This document shows, one piece after another, positions 22,323 through 37,108 of a stretch of 64,000 nucleotides of DNA. A model generated the notes under the pieces. The model did no database searches and was not told the origin of the DNA. It saw only the letters and a program-made list of their open reading frames with translations. How positions within the stretch are numbered: position 1 is the first letter of the stretch; the number at the start of each line of letters is the position of its first letter. The DNA comes from Trissonchulus latispiculum. Taxonomy: Eukaryota > Nematoda > Enoplea > Enoplida > Ironidae. The DNA is taken from the NCBI GenBank assembly GCA_030248195.1, contig JASAND010016576.1, positions 18,569 through 82,568 on the forward strand, read 5' to 3'. The translations under genes were made by a program, and so were the position numbers.

Positions 22323-22662
22323 GCCTTTGCCTGCGTCTGGAACTAATCTGTATTATTGTTGCTGCTGCGCCCGGGCACAGTAGATCAGTTCCATATAATC
22401 GATATTGAAGAAAATTTAATGCACAATTGAAGGGAAAGCCAAATGGCTTAGCAACTAGAAAATGGTAAAACATTACATATAGTGAATGGCATGGAATTCA
22501 AGTGAAAGTTGAAGGGAGGTTCACTTTCTCTTTTCTAAAGAAAACCTGCTTTACATTGAGTCTCACTTCGAGTTTATTACTCGAAACCAGTGATAATGTT
22601 ATGATCAGCTCGTTATTCGTGAAAATTTAAAGTTGCAGTTTTATTGCAATAATTACTACAAT

Positions 22663-22714
<52 letters not shown>

Positions 22715-22845
22715 TTAAATATAATTTAGCATGAATATTAAATTATTATTTTACTGTTATGTTTAGGAATCCAACAAAAATGTGTTTGAGTGCAATCCGT
22801 ACTTAATCAAAATTAATGACATCAAAAGGATTGAAGTGAAATGAA
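22323..22845 (+). other. 5' flank of the channel gene with (TAA)n microsatellite
   Basis: The sequence upstream of the first coding exon holds a pure TAA/AAT run at about 22664-22712. An in-frame TGA at 22837 precedes the ATG at 22846. No TATA box or other promoter element can be assigned with confidence. Confidence 0.4.
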
Positions 22846-23019
22846 ATGAGAAAGCCGACAGTATCAGTACATGGGTTAAATAGAGCTCTGCGCGCCAGAA
22901 CTATTCATGGAGTTGCATACTGGTCCTTGGTTTTCGCTAGTGCAATGGCATGTGGCCTAATTTATGCAAAGCACGTTTTGAAATCCTACTTACGATACGA
23001 CGTAGATGTCAGTGTAAAG
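22846..23019 (+). CDS. DEG/ENaC exon 1: N-terminus, HG motif, TM1
   Basis: The start ATG follows an in-frame TGA. The short cytoplasmic N-terminus leads into SVHGLNRAL, the conserved His-Gly gating motif, then the first membrane helix (YWSLVFASAMACGLIYA). It ends RYDVDVSVK just outside the membrane. The donor is AAG|GTAACT, phase 0. Confidence 0.85.
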
Positions 23020-26000
23020 GTAACTTTTAATTGGATTGGAGCAGATACTAATTTTCCGGTCACAGGTGCTGAAGTGACAATTCCATTTCTTACAATTTTA
23101 GTACAGTTTAGTTCCGCTCCAGTTAGCACACGCCTGTTAGGAGTGGTGTCAGTAGTATTTCGTGAAACTTAACTGGGCAGCATGACCGACTTAGAATAAC
23201 TGTCCAGAATGCTGGATCCAGAATAATAGTAATTACCAGCAAAGGGGAAAGTGCGCTATATGCTGGCAACGGTTAGTCTGGTCCAGCTCAGCCACATATG
23301 TTGGGCAAGCAAACAGCAAATAAGTTACATGTCAGTAGCTGGCTTTGAATGCAGTATAGACTTCAAATCATCCGAAATTTTTACTGACCAGCGTTGTCTG
23401 CATTCAATTTTTCTGAATACTTAGATGCATAGTAAATAAATGTAGTGTACTTAGCTTACGATTAGAAGTCCGTAGGTTGACTGGTCTGTTTCAGACCATG
23501 TTTGAACACTCTGTTTTTAAAAATAGGAAAACATAACAAGAATGTTAAATGTCAAACTAAAAATAAAAAGGCACCTATCGTCGCATTAAATTATGGATAA
23601 ATTTAGGAAAAACTTCCAAAGATTAACAACAGTGCTCATTCATACTGTTTTGTGTCATAATTGGTAGATTATTTTGAACTGACTGAACACAAACAAAAAT
23701 TACCAAACAAGCCTAATTTTCAGCAACCTAATCAACATGGATGTTGTTGCACGGATAACCGCTATTGCACCAAAAGCAGCCACCGAAGCTGCTATGGGTT
23801 TGTCCAGGAGTATTTGGAAAAGAAAAGCAAAAAGAATAATGTTGTGGTGGTAGGATTACCGGAGCCTAAAGCCGACGAGCCTCTAGAGCGCACAAAGCCG
23901 ATTCAGATAAGATTGGTCTGTACTGCGATACTATGGGCATCCCACGCACGGCCGTCGTGTCCACGTTTAGGGAGGGTAGAGTTCCTGGTAAACGCATCCT
24001 TAAGGTCTGTTTTCAGGACAGATACGTTGCGGAAAGGAATATATTTTTGGCTGGTGCTACTAAGTTGTTGCAGTCTGATAAAGACTGCAAGTATCAAACG
24101 TTTAGACCTTTTGCCCGGCCAGACTTGACAGAAAGGGAAAGGGAAGCTGATCGGAAACTTAGACAGGAACTTTTTGCAAGAACGGAACGAGAAGACAAGG
24201 ACTTGATAATTAGGGGTGGCCGTATCATCGAAAGACCACAATCTCAAACTTCCCAGCCCCAGCCGCAACCAAACCCTCGCCAGGAAAACGGTCCAGCTCC
24301 AACCAATGCTCCGACAGATTGATTTTGTATCCTTTTATACTGTTGAACGCTAGAAGTATTTGTAATAAAATAAATGATTTATGTTACCTAGTGGACAGCA
24401 ATAGAGATAATATCGTATTCGTATGTGTCACTAAATCGTGGTTAAACTGCAACTATAGTGATGTCATGTTAGATACTGTATTACTTACACATGATGTTAT
24501 TAGAGCTGATAGAGATTCTAAGCGGACTGTGGGCGGTGGGGTGCTGCTTTTACTGCCAAAATTGATGAAATATAAAATTTTGGAAACCGTGTCAACCGAA
24601 TATTTTGAAGCGTTATTTTGCGACTTGTATGTTAATTGCAAAGAAGCTTTTAGGCTATACTTATTTATAGGTCCCCTCTACAGACAAAAGACTGTCTACC
24701 AGTGCACTAATCTCAAAATTGCAAGAATATTGTAATTCAAGATTAATTACTTTCGTGGTTGGCGACTTTAACTATCCTTTTATTAATTAGAATGATGCAG
24801 ATGATATGCCAAGGATTGAAAATGAATTTTTTGTATCCATGATGGAGATGGGTTTCAAACAGTGCATGAATGAGCCTACTCATGACAAAGGAAATATCTT
24901 AGATCAAATTTATACCAATGATATCAACTGTATCGCAGATTTAAATTGCTCCTTACCAACATTAGCGAGTGATCATCTTCAAGTTCATGGAAAATTTGGA
25001 CCTTTTTCGAGTTCAAATCTAGCCCCAAAACTTGTTTTTATAATTTTCATAAAGCAAATTTTTTTTCACGTAGTGCCACACCCCAATCGCTTTCGCTTGT
25101 AGGGGTAGTGCCAGACCCAATTTTGTCTAACTGAGTGGGAGTAGGGCCTAGATCTGGCACTGAATAATTGCTGCATGCAATTATCCGAGGCGTCATCAAG
25201 GGTACTGCCGGGGCAGAAGTGACCACGCTGCTTCTATCGCATCGTGTTCACCCGTTGGCTCCATCCCGTAGGGGTTTCCCCCCAAAGGCGGCCAACTCCT
25301 TGCAAATCTCGGACAATACAATTAGTAATTAAACCTGGGGGGATAAAAGGAAATACATGGTAGTCTATCTTCTGAACTGTTGCCGGCTGGCCACAGAAAA
25401 CTTTGATTGTTTTGAAGAAATTTTCAGAATTTTATACAGCGTTATTTTAGCTCTTTTGCTGGATCGTGCAGCAATAGCCATATCAGCTACGAAGTTTTCG
25501 AAACATTGCTCGGAAATAGCTGAAATAGGTTTTAAACGGGTTAATCTGCTTTTTTTCTGCTTTTCATTCAAAAAATGTAAGTTTTCTTTTGAAGCTATAT
25601 AAAACTTATGTTAGACCTAAATTGGAATATTGTTCAGAAGTTTGGTCACCGCATTTATTAAAGGATATTGATTTGATTGAAAACGTGCAAAGGCGGTTTA
25701 CCAAAAGATTGCCGGGTTTTACAAACCTCTCATATACTGATCGATTAATTAAATTGAAATTGCCGTCGCTTGAAGAACGACGTATTGTCCGAGACTTGGT
25801 GATGATATATAAGATACTCCATGGCTTAGTTGAACTTGATGTGAATTTGTTTTTCGAGATTAATATGTATCAAGGTACTACAGGTACTTGGAAACGACTT
25901 GTGAAAAGAAATAACATTGATTCTCGTTAAAGTATTTTTTACTAATAGAATGGTTCCAATATGGAATTCGCTAGACCCTTTCGTTGTTGCAGTGGAAACG

Positions 26001-29000
26001 TTATCAGGTTTTAAAAACCGCCTCGCTACTGTTTCACTTTTTCAATTTGTAAGGGGTAGGGGATTAGTAGTCGGATAATCAGCCCACCCCACGCTTTTCC
26101 AATCTCTGTGATTATTGTATGTAACTAGTTGGTTTGAGAATCTGTGAATGTAAACGATACTAGACTGCTCTAATTTTTGAAATGTTGTGTTGGTTGGAAT
26201 AAATCAATAGTAGTAGTAGTAGTAAAAAACAGAAAATGCTCCGCATTCAAAATTTTGAGACTAGTCCTAAACAGGGCCAATGTCATCAAAATCATATAAC
26301 AGGTTAAATTGGTAAGTTAAATTACTCGTCTATCCTTAGCATGCGGATTTAACGCACGTCTTACGTCGTGTAGCTCAACCCGGATTCAGACATTCACAAT
26401 TTCAGCCCCAGGAGTGATGTCACCCAAACCGCTTGGTTATCTTTCATTGTTGACTCGCTTGATTCGCCTTCAGCTGTAGGTCAACATTACTTCGGAGCAA
26501 TGTATGAAACTTTATTTTAATATTTTTAAAAAGGCCAAGCATAGTGCTCAGCCACTGTATCAGTTTTCCTATCAGTATAAAAAACCATAGCCTATTGGAA
26601 TTCAGATTTCTTATGAACACACGAAGACCTTAGTCTGGAATTGTTTAGACAATCATGATTTGAAGAAATTTAAGTCTTCGTTATCTCTACAGTCATACCG
26701 CCATTGTATTAAACTCAAACTCAAGTATCGACAAGCACGAATGAGTGCTTTGGAGTCTATTACGAATAACAATAACATTTTTAAAGTTTAAAGTTTCATT
26801 ACAATCACTGATCTTGATTTCAAAATGAAAACAGCTTAAGATTAAGAAAACAAATGTAAACTAGAGCAAAACTTTTTTCTATATTTAGAAGGAGGAGGAT
26901 CGGATTAGAGGAGGGGGTAAACCGGCGCCCATAAAAAACGGGAAATCCGGATCCTGGGGGAGGGGGGAGGTGAGAGACCCCTTTGGGGAAGGGTGAGGTC
27001 ATGTGAACACCTCCCAAGCCCCTCAAGCACATGTATCAGGAGGAGGTCAAAGCTTTAGGACAAACTACAATGACCTTTGTGTATACCAAACCTCTTGTGA
27101 AAACAATTTTGCTTAAATCAAGTTTTCTCAGTTATAGTTTGTAGATTATCGCCTATGTATGTATGTTTCTTCAACCCTTCCTTATGTAAAAACAGCTATT
27201 CTATGTGTTATCAAGACTACATTATGAACCAAAGATGCGAATCCTTTACTAAATCAGAAAGTGCTAAATTTTTCTAAATCGGAGGGGAGAACAAACAATG
27301 TTGTCCTTTTGTAGTTACAGATAAAAAATTTTCATAATTTCATCAAGTCGATTTTATCACCAGTATTTTGAAAATATGCTAAGCTTTAAGGTGAGCAAGT
27401 TAATATGGGATTTATTAATTTTTCTTGGCTTCATTTCTACAACTGCTTCGCCGGTGAAATGACAGTCGCGTCAAAATTAGTGTCTATTGTGGTTTATAAA
27501 AACAGAACTTCCAATTCATGCATTATCTGGATCTGTTAATCCTACTAAATTCCTTTTTCTAGATTGATGGTTCTGATGGAGTGCCGTTTCCAACCGTGTC
27601 TATTTGTAATCTAAATCCGTTCCGGAAAGACAAAGTCAACAGCAACAGTGAAATTGCCGCCTTTGTAAGCAGTCGATTACAATTAAGCTACTCAATTTCG
27701 TTATCGCACCAACCCATTATTCTGTAAAAGTAAACCTCAGTTTGCGAGCGGCTGTGTATTGCTCTAGCCCTCGCGTCCTACTTTATCGATTAGTTTCGAA
27801 TTTCTGTACTAACGTTTTCTTTCATTTTCTAACAAAGTTATTATCATCTTTCCTTATGGCCCCTCCAACGAAGAAATCAGTTTCGAAACCGTGTTTTTGT
27901 GGCCGTCAGGACCATAAAGCTATGGTTCAGTGTGGTGTTTGTGAGAATTTCATCCATTATGAGTGTATGCTTATTTCTCCATTGGATTTAAGTTTAGTGA
28001 TAAACGATAAAAATTCCTAGATGTGCTATCCAAAGCTCACTCCGCAAAAGATTAGTACCCTTACTGCCGCAAGTGTGCACAACCGCTTATTTTTTGACGT
28101 GGCAACTCCTGCTAAATCGAATGACGAGATCCCGACCAAAATTAGTGACTCGCAGTTTGAACATTTAATTAGGGTTGTGACGAAAGCTGCTGTGGAAGCA
28201 GCAGTTTCCGCATCAACCAATATTGTGAATGAAATGCTAGAAAAGTGGCATAAAAGAAATAACTTGGTGGCTGTTGGTATTCCCGAATCAGGCAAAACGG
28301 ATGCGGAACAGATGGACTAAGGGTCTGGTGAGCGCTTATTGCGAAACATTGGGTATTCCGACTGATTCTATTGCTTCAGTTTTCCGCGATGGCAAGAAAT
28401 TTCCGTCCAAGGGGAGAATTTTAAAAATCTGTTTTCATGACCGGTGCGTTTATGAACGGGAATGTTTTTGTCTAAAGGGACGGAATTACTGCAAGGGGAT
28501 GAAAGTATTAAAATTGGAGATTTTAATCCTTTCATCCGTCCGGATATGACTGCTAAGGAAAGACATGTTAATTATGGTTTACGACAGGAGATTCGAAGAC
28601 TTGCTGCTGCGGGTGAAAAGGGATTAAAGATTTGAAACGGGCGAATTGTCAAGGTTCCTATAACGGGGAAAGAACGCGACGACTCAAACCCACCTGATGG
28701 TAGTCCTGATGTCCCGGAAAACCAGTAAACTCCAGCCAACAGTACGCTAACTTTTGTATTACTTTTTGTCTTTTCAATGCTAGAGGACTATGTAAAAAAA
28801 CTGTAAATTTGCAGTATCTGACTGATACGTGTCCAAAGGGGATTTTTGTAATAACCGAAACGTTTTTTTATGTAAATTTTGTTGATGCTAATCTGAGTTT
28901 CTTAAAACAACACAACAGTTTTAAAGCAGATGATAGCGTTAGGGTTGCTCGGGAAGGAGGAGTAATGCTGCTACTGCCTGTGCAATTTCAGGGTTATTCT

Positions 29001-32000
29001 GTTGTAGCAAGATCTTGCAACTTTTACGAATTGTTGGTGGTGACAGTGTATTATGCTAATACTATGTTAGCTCAGATATGGGTAATTTACCGAACCCCTA
29101 GAACAGATAGATTTGATTCAGTTAATGCATTTAAGCAAGATTTTTTGTCGATAGATAAGCCAAGGAATGCTCCTATTTATGTAATGGGTGATTTTAATTT
29201 ACCTAACATTCTATGGAATAGTAACACTGTACCTACAAATGCGGTTGATCGATTGTTCTATGACACAATGCTTGAAAGTGGTTTTTGTCAGTATGCTAAT
29301 GAACCGACTCACGTGGCTGGAAATGTACTTGACTTAGTATTTTGTAATGATGATGCATTTATTACTGAAATATCGGTCGGGTCCCCTTTTGGAACCTCTG
29401 ATCATTATGAAATTAGTGGAGATCTGGGTCCTTTTTGCTCTGATAAAGCATATAACTTCAGAAAAGCTAATTTAGAAGCAATTGCACAATTTATAAATAT
29501 ACTATAAATTGGGATACAATGTTGGATTTAGAAGGCACTGTTGAAAACTACTGGTCCATTTTTAAAGCTAAATTGCATGAGTGTTTTCACCGATTTGTTC
29601 CTCTGCGGAAAGATGGTAACCAAAAATGTAAATATTCCGATGAAACAATTAGAGCTCATAAACTGCAAATGAAGCTTCATAAAAGGTTTAAAAAATTTCC
29701 CTCTGTCAAGAACAAAGTAATTTGGATGAATTCGGCTCGAAAATCAAGAAAAATGAAGAAAAATGATTTACTTCGAGCAGAAAAGCTAATCGAGCAGAAA
29801 AGCTTCTACTTGAATCAAATAATGATCGAGTATTTTGGTCCTACCTCAAATCTAAACTAACTCCAGTATCTTCCGTCCAAGTCTTAAAATCTGAGAATGT
29901 ACTTCTAAGTGAAGATAGTGAAAAAGCTAAAGCACTTAACGGTGGCTGGCCCCTCCACCACGGTTGTAGTCATCATTCGAGGTGACACTCCTGGCTCAAG
30001 GGCTGTGTATCCCGGGATGAGCACCGGCACCCTAGACCTTGACAGGGGTAGGAGAATTCTCCGGGGGTTACCTTTACCTTTTTACTTAACGACTATTTTG
30101 TGTCAATGTTTACGCAAGATGATAATAATGATTTTGAATCCGCCTCTAAAACGGAAGAAATTCTATATAGTTGCATTTTTGAAGCTGACATGGTATTTAA
30201 ATACTTAACTTTAAACACTTACAAAAATTAAAGCCAAAATTAAGTTATGGTGTGGATGGTATTCCCCAGTGTTTTCTAGTGAAGTTTGCTAGACATTTAG
30301 CCCATCCGTTGTCAGTGATTTTTACACGTTGTTTTGAATCTGCTAGTATTCCATTAGAGTGGAAGTGTGCTGAAATTGTGCCAATTCACAAGAAAGGAAG
30401 TAAATGCAATGTTGGCATTTACAGACCAATAAGTCTGTTATGTAGTTGTTCGAAGGTGATGGAATCTATAGTTGATGAGGCTTTGTCATTGTTTTTATCA
30501 GTTTATGTGCTTATATCAAGCAATCAGCATGGATTTAGGCTCAAGTGTTTAAGTCAACTACTTCAAACAATTAATTAATGGACTAAAGCTGTAGATGAAA
30601 GACTATTTGTGGATGTTTTATATTTAGACATTGCAAAAGCTTTTGACTCGGTATCTCATTCTAAACTACTTGTAAAACTTAAACGTTATGGGACATCCGG
30701 TAAACTTTTTCAGTGGTTTCAAAATTATTTGCACGAAAGAACCCAGTTTGTTCAAATCAATCAATCCAAATCTACTGTTAAAACTGTTACTTCTGGCGTT
30801 CCGAAAGGCAGTATTCTCGGCCCACGCTTGTTTACCATTTTTATGAATGATATAGAAGAATGTTTATACCTCATGTCTGCAAAAATTTATGCTGATGACA
30901 CTAAGTTTTATGTAGCATATACTGATCATATTGTTTGTGATGCAATTCAAGCAGATATTAACAACATAAGCGCGTGGCTATCAAACACCAGTTAAAAATT
31001 GCTTTTGAAAAGTCGAGTATAGTCCATTTTGGTCATAATAATCCAAATCATTCTTATTTCTTTGGAAATTTAGAAATTTCCGCTGCTACTGTTGTTAAGG
31101 ATTTTGGACTGACAATAACTTGCTCCTGAAAGTCTTCCTGTCATTGTGTCGGTGTTGCCAAAGTTTGCTATCAAATGGTGAACTTATTATTCCGAAACTT
31201 TTGCTCAACCTCAGCAAAATTTTTAGTAAAATTGTATACTACGTATGTTCGATCTAGGCTAGAGTATGCTAGTGAAGTATGAAACCCATAAAGATATAGA
31301 GATTATTGAAAAAGTACAAAGATACTTTACATGAAGAATTCCTGGATATGGTCAATATGATTATGCAGAGAGATTAGCTCGCTTAAACTTGGAAACATTG
31401 GTGAGTAGAAGAGTACGCCGTGACCTGATTATGGTTCATAAGATATTGTATATACTTATTGATTTGAACTGGGAAGTTTTTTAGATTCTCTTATGTTGAC
31501 GTGACTAGAGGCCACAGTCTGAAATTAACAAACACTCACAGTCGTTTAGATATTAAAAAACATTTCTTTTGCGAAAGAGTAACAAAATTCTGGAACAGTT
31601 TGCCGGAAAAAGTAGTATTGTCCTCATCTCTAACGGAATTTAAATGCCGTCTCGCTTATATAAAGGTCAAGGGGATCGGGTACTTGCAGTCGATGTTCGG
31701 CCCATCCTGAATCCCCACTAGCCTATAACATGACTGAAACAGTTTTATTGTTATCGTATTGATTCTGCTAGTATGATATTAACCTTATTCGTCAGTATTA
31801 ACTATGTAGCAATGTTGGCTGGTTAATATGAAATCGTATCGTATCGTATCAGTACACATGGAGGATGAAAACTATAAAAGGCAAAAAATTAGTCACACTT
31901 CCAAAGTGTAAGCGTCCATTGACTCTGTGCCGAATCCTGACTTTTACGCTGGTTACTTCCTGAAGAAGTATCAACTTTTACTTTGCAAGCCTAAAATTGA

Positions 32001-35000
32001 AAAAGAAAGAAACTATGAGAAACTTTTTTACCTTATGGAAATTTATTTAGTAATGAATTTCGTTCATTTATTTTTGAGCGGCAAATCCCTTCAAAAAATC
32101 CAGGTCCAGGCGCAAGCACTGTCAAAAGTTTCGTGGGATAAGCCCCCCGATGACCCGAACTTATCTTAGTGTCAGTTTTCATCTTATCTCAGTTTTCATG
32201 TTTCTTCTGACATGAAATCAACTATGCATAGTCAACAATGCTCGAAAATCAAATTGTTTCCTGTGAATAATACAATGAAATTCCAAACTAGAGAAAGAGG
32301 TTTTATACCGAAGATATTTACTGTGTGGGATGTCACACACTGAGTGACTGATGTAAGGTGGAATGATGTATGTATGGAAACGAAATGAGTAATATTTTCT
32401 ACTTGAAGTGCGAAGTGATCTAAATTATTGAACGACAAACAATTTTCGAGTTTATGCTAAATTATTGTTGAAATTATGGAAATGGAACTAATTTCTTTTA
32501 TTTTATTTTATTTCTTTTATTTCTTTTACCGTTAGCGAGCAGAGCATAGTTTTTGCTCTGCTAACGTAGAGTGTGCCTAGTTGCACACTCTTATATTATG
32601 TACTCTTGGTTTCATGCAAGTAAAAGGACTGTTGAGCTAGTTTTTGTTAGAAATTAAGCCTGAAATTAGTATGTGGATACGGGATCCAATACCCATAATA
32701 TGGGTATCTATCGCAAGCTGACGGCAACATTTTTAATATCGTAATTGATCTAAGTCCAGCCAACGCATACAATTTTTGGGATCTCCAAAGTCCAGAACCC
32801 TCAAAATCTCAAGCAAAAACTTGAAACTAGATAATAGATAATTAGAATCTTTAAGAAAAAATTAAGAAACCACAAGAACGTCCATCAAAATTGAAACTAG
32901 GTATACGTAGTTACTAGTTACGTATCAAATTTCAAAAGTCAAGATCTTTCATCAAAACATTATCACGTATTCAAACTCTACATAACATTAAAATCTCCTA
33001 GAACCCTAAGAATAACCGTGAAAATAAAAGCTCCACGAAAACAATTGGTAGATAAAGTCCATCAAGAAGTAACCTTTATCTTGGCATGGGCCATTAAGTC
33101 TGCGGGAATTGAGGTACTGTTGTAGCTTCACCTAAGCCACTACCGCCAGGAACATCTTGGCACTCCCGGTAAGTTACCCAGGGTGATAGCAATTAGAAGT
33201 AGAGTGCTAGAGTTATCTTGAACTCCGACTGTAATGATATAATGCGGTCATGCCACAGAAATTGGACACGAGTCTATGGAAAATAAGAAACCACTAGGCT
33301 ACCACATGTTGCTCCACGAGTTATTTTTCACATTGCAATCCTTTCAGCACTCAGCCTATGCAGAGATAATGGCTTCATTATTAAAACAACGCGAAAATGC
33401 TGCAAATCAAAAGCTGAAGAGACAAGCAGACGGTAATAGTTTAATTAATCACGGTTAGTCACTAAATTCTCGGAATTCACTAAAGCCAGATTTAACTCTA
33501 AACATTTTTGAGAATTCCAAGAAGAGGGTGCATTCCTGATCGTTGACTTTCGTGCCAACGGTGTTCTGCTTATCAACAGCATAAAATTAAGAGCCATTCT
33601 TGGGAGGTATTGAAGGCATTTTTAAGATCCGGAAAATTCTGTTTGGTTAATACCAGGAATTGAGTACAATTTCAAGAGCTAATCCTATTACAACAGTTGT
33701 TCAGTGAGTTAAGAACTCTCGAATGATATTTATGCTGTGGCAGTTTCAGAAGTTTTGAAACTCCGAAATTCCCATAACTGGGTGCATTTTCGTGAAAAGC
33801 TTGTAAGAGCAAAAATGTGCTGCTGGACTAGCTCTGTATTTGATCGTGAAAATAATACTTTGATTGCAATAAAATTTCGCGAAAAACTTAATATTATATA
33901 TTTTTCATAAATGATTCTCGATATTCATAATCGTTCTGGATTTTTAAAATCTCGACTTCCTGACGATTCTAGAAATATACTTTATGGGAGCTCGCTCTAA
34001 AAGTTAATTTGCTATAAACGGTCAAATTTTGTAAAAAGGTTTTGGTTGTACAATGGTTTTATCTTCCCTGTCTTCGATTGCTCGACACACAGATACTAGC
34101 GCTAAAATGTCCATTCAGATAAATTTTTCTGCCTGCTTACTTGTGTTGTAAGTTATTTTCAATTTAGCTTATAACGCCGACGTCCGCAATCAAAGCAGGA
34201 AGCGACATCGACGCCAATATAAATCTCAAGTTGAATACAACGGGTACTTGTACACATTGAGTATGGAAGGTCAGAGCTGCAGCGAGGCTTGTGCCTTAAT
34301 AGACAGTACCTGCGATTTCACAGACACGACAGTAATCGATTCAGACAACTTCATAGACAAAGTTGTCGACCAACTGACATACTGTTCATCTTACAAGAAA
34401 AACTGTGGAAATCCCGACTGTCCCTATTATAATCCATCAAATCAGTTCTGCTACCCTAATCATAAGAAAAAGATAAGGTTAGAAATAGCATTCCTATTGC
34501 ATATTAATTCTAAAGTGCATACACACGATAGTGATAGCTTGGTGTAGTCATCTTAGAAGACGTCATAGTCTTTTCTGAATATGCTCACTTTCTCTCTTTA
34601 GCGCCACCATAGATTATGCTCATCCAATCAGGTGTTGAGGTTGTGTTTTGTAGAAAGATAAGGATAGATTGTGATATTTAAGATAGAACCAACCAAACAA
34701 TTGCGTGAAAGTAAGAAGCAAAAGCCTCCGGGATACAGAAACTAAGAGATGTCCTAACGTTTTCTTTCATTATATGTAATTATGCGAAAAATGGCGGACA
34801 TTTTGGGATCACAAGAAGAGCAAATACCTTGTTCGAACTAAGAAGCCTTCCAATAAATAAATAAACAGAACTATAAGTTTGTTGTAATAGACTGTAGACT
34901 GTTTGCAATTATTGAACTTCAAAATTTAAATTAGTGGGAAAAAGTGAAAATCTAAAAACCTTATAATTTCAAACAAAGACCAACAGAATAACACCAGACC

Positions 35001-35502
35001 ATAGCACTTAAAAGATAGTAAAAGCCCACTTATTTTCCTTTACTGTCTGTTTCAGTTGTACGAATGTTGCAATGTCGTTCAACAGATTTTGCCAGTGCAA
35101 AGGTTAGTGTAGCCAATGCTCATACGATGAGCACAAGCGTAATTGAGTAAGTAAGTAAGCGAAGGAACGACAGTCCATTTGGAGATGTGGCGACCACATA
35201 TGGTTGATGGTAAACTGGGGACTGGTGAGAGATTGATGGTGAGAATTAAGGTAGATAAATTTCAAAAATAAACAATAATCAAAATTAAGTTTTATGAAAA
35301 CCAAAAACGTTCATTTGCAAGTATTCGTTTAAATTAACAACGCGTTTACTTAGATTTTTAAGTTTAAGCATTCAATCTTTGAAGTGGATATGGAACATGC
35401 GCAACTCAGATTTATCGCATCACAGCAACAAATGCAGCCAATTATTGACGATGTAATTTAATCATGTGAAATATTTAATGACAATAAGAATAATAATAAT
35501 GA

Positions 35503-35543
<41 letters not shown>

Positions 35544-37052
35544 GTTTTAGAAATAGTAAACGAACGTACAAATCAAACCTATGTTAAACTGTTTTATTCG
35601 CAAACTATTCAGAAATAAACTCTAGCCTAATCTAATCATGTGAACTATTTTTAACAATAATAATAATAATAATAATAAATATCTTGCCATTGCAAAATGT
35701 TGGAACAAGCTTTAATTCAACTAATAATCAATCAGGTTAAAAATATTAAGTACTGTTTGAGTTTTACCACAAATAGTCTCCGTGCCTGCTGTATTTTAGC
35801 AATCGAAGGAACGATTGAAAGCAGTGCTCCGTCAGCTGGACACAAAACTACATCTGAATTACTGTATACATTTGAGTCATCATTAGCCATATCAAAACTA
35901 CTGTCACTTACTTCAGAAATGCCCACACAATTGTCAACACTGACACTATACACAAATTCATTGCCGACACTTCTTTCGTCACAAGTATTGAGCACTCATC
36001 ACGCCTCATCATCAGCCGTATCATATATATCTTCGGCATCACATTCTTTATCAATCTCATTCTCAACATCACCATATATATTGTCATTATCGGAATCATC
36101 ATTACCATCGTCACTACTACTATCATCATCGTCATCACCGCCATCGCCTCCAGTATCACCATTTTCGTCATCATCATCATCATCATCATCATCATCACAA
36201 TCATCAACAACATCATCACCACCAACAACAACAACATCAACATCATCACAATTATTCTCATTTTCATCACTACCATCATCATCACTATCGTCATTGCGAT
36301 GGTCGTCATCATTGTCATCATCATCATCATCATCATCATCATCGTCATCGTCATCGTCATCGTCATCATCCCCACTGTCATCGCCATCATCGCCAACACC
36401 GTCATCATCATCATCGCTATCCCCTTCAGCATCAACAACATCAACATCATCACCATCATCAACAACATCATCACCAACAACAACATCAACATCATCAGTA
36501 TTATTATCATTTTCATCATTACCATCATCATCACCATCGTCATTGCGATGGTCGTCGTCATCATTATCATCATCATCATCATCATCATCAGCATCATCAT
36601 CGTCATCGTCATCATCCCCACTATCATCGTCATCATCGCCAATATCGTCATCATCACCATCGCCATCCCAGTCAGCATCAATAACATCATCATCACCAAC
36701 AACAACAACATCATCATCATTATCATCATCATCTGCATCATCGTCGTCCTTACCATCATCGTCGACATCACCAACGTCCGTAAAGTCCTTTCCATCATCT
36801 CATTCCGCGTCATTGTTATCATCTCTCTTCGTAGCTTCATCAACTTCTTCTGTATTTTCAGCATCATTATCATCATCGTCAGCAATATCATCATCACAAC
36901 CAACAACCTCAACATCATCATCATTATCACCATCTTCATCATTATCGTCAGCAGCATCATCAACATCATCATCACCAACATCAACATTATCATCATTATT
37001 ATCACTTTCATCATTACCATCATCATCACCATCGTCATTACGATGGTCGTCG

Positions 37053-37108
<56 letters not shown>

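Larger units (their letters stand above)
27725..31851 (+). mobile_element. CR1/Jockey-type LINE, copy 2, near full length but decayed
   Basis: ORF1 starts at 27856 (MAPPTKKS) with a PHD-like zinc finger, C-x-C...C-x2-C...H-x2-C (KPCFCGRQDHKAMVQCGVCE). The endonuclease (28760-29507) has ITETFF, VMGDFNLPN and TSDHYE. RT (30252-30995) has LYLDIAKAFDSVSHSKLLVK, GVPKGSILGPRLFTIFMNDI and YADDTKFY. The C-terminal part is at 31200-31710. The 3' tail is a short CGTAT repeat at about 31835-31851. Stops and frame changes between segments show it is dead. It lies in intron 2, starting about 60 bp after the exon 2 donor. Confidence 0.9.

Noticed and set aside
23903..24268. 121-codon minus-strand frame in LINE copy 1
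   Set aside because: Antisense to the LINE ORF1/ORF2 region, which has recognisable plus-strand motifs.
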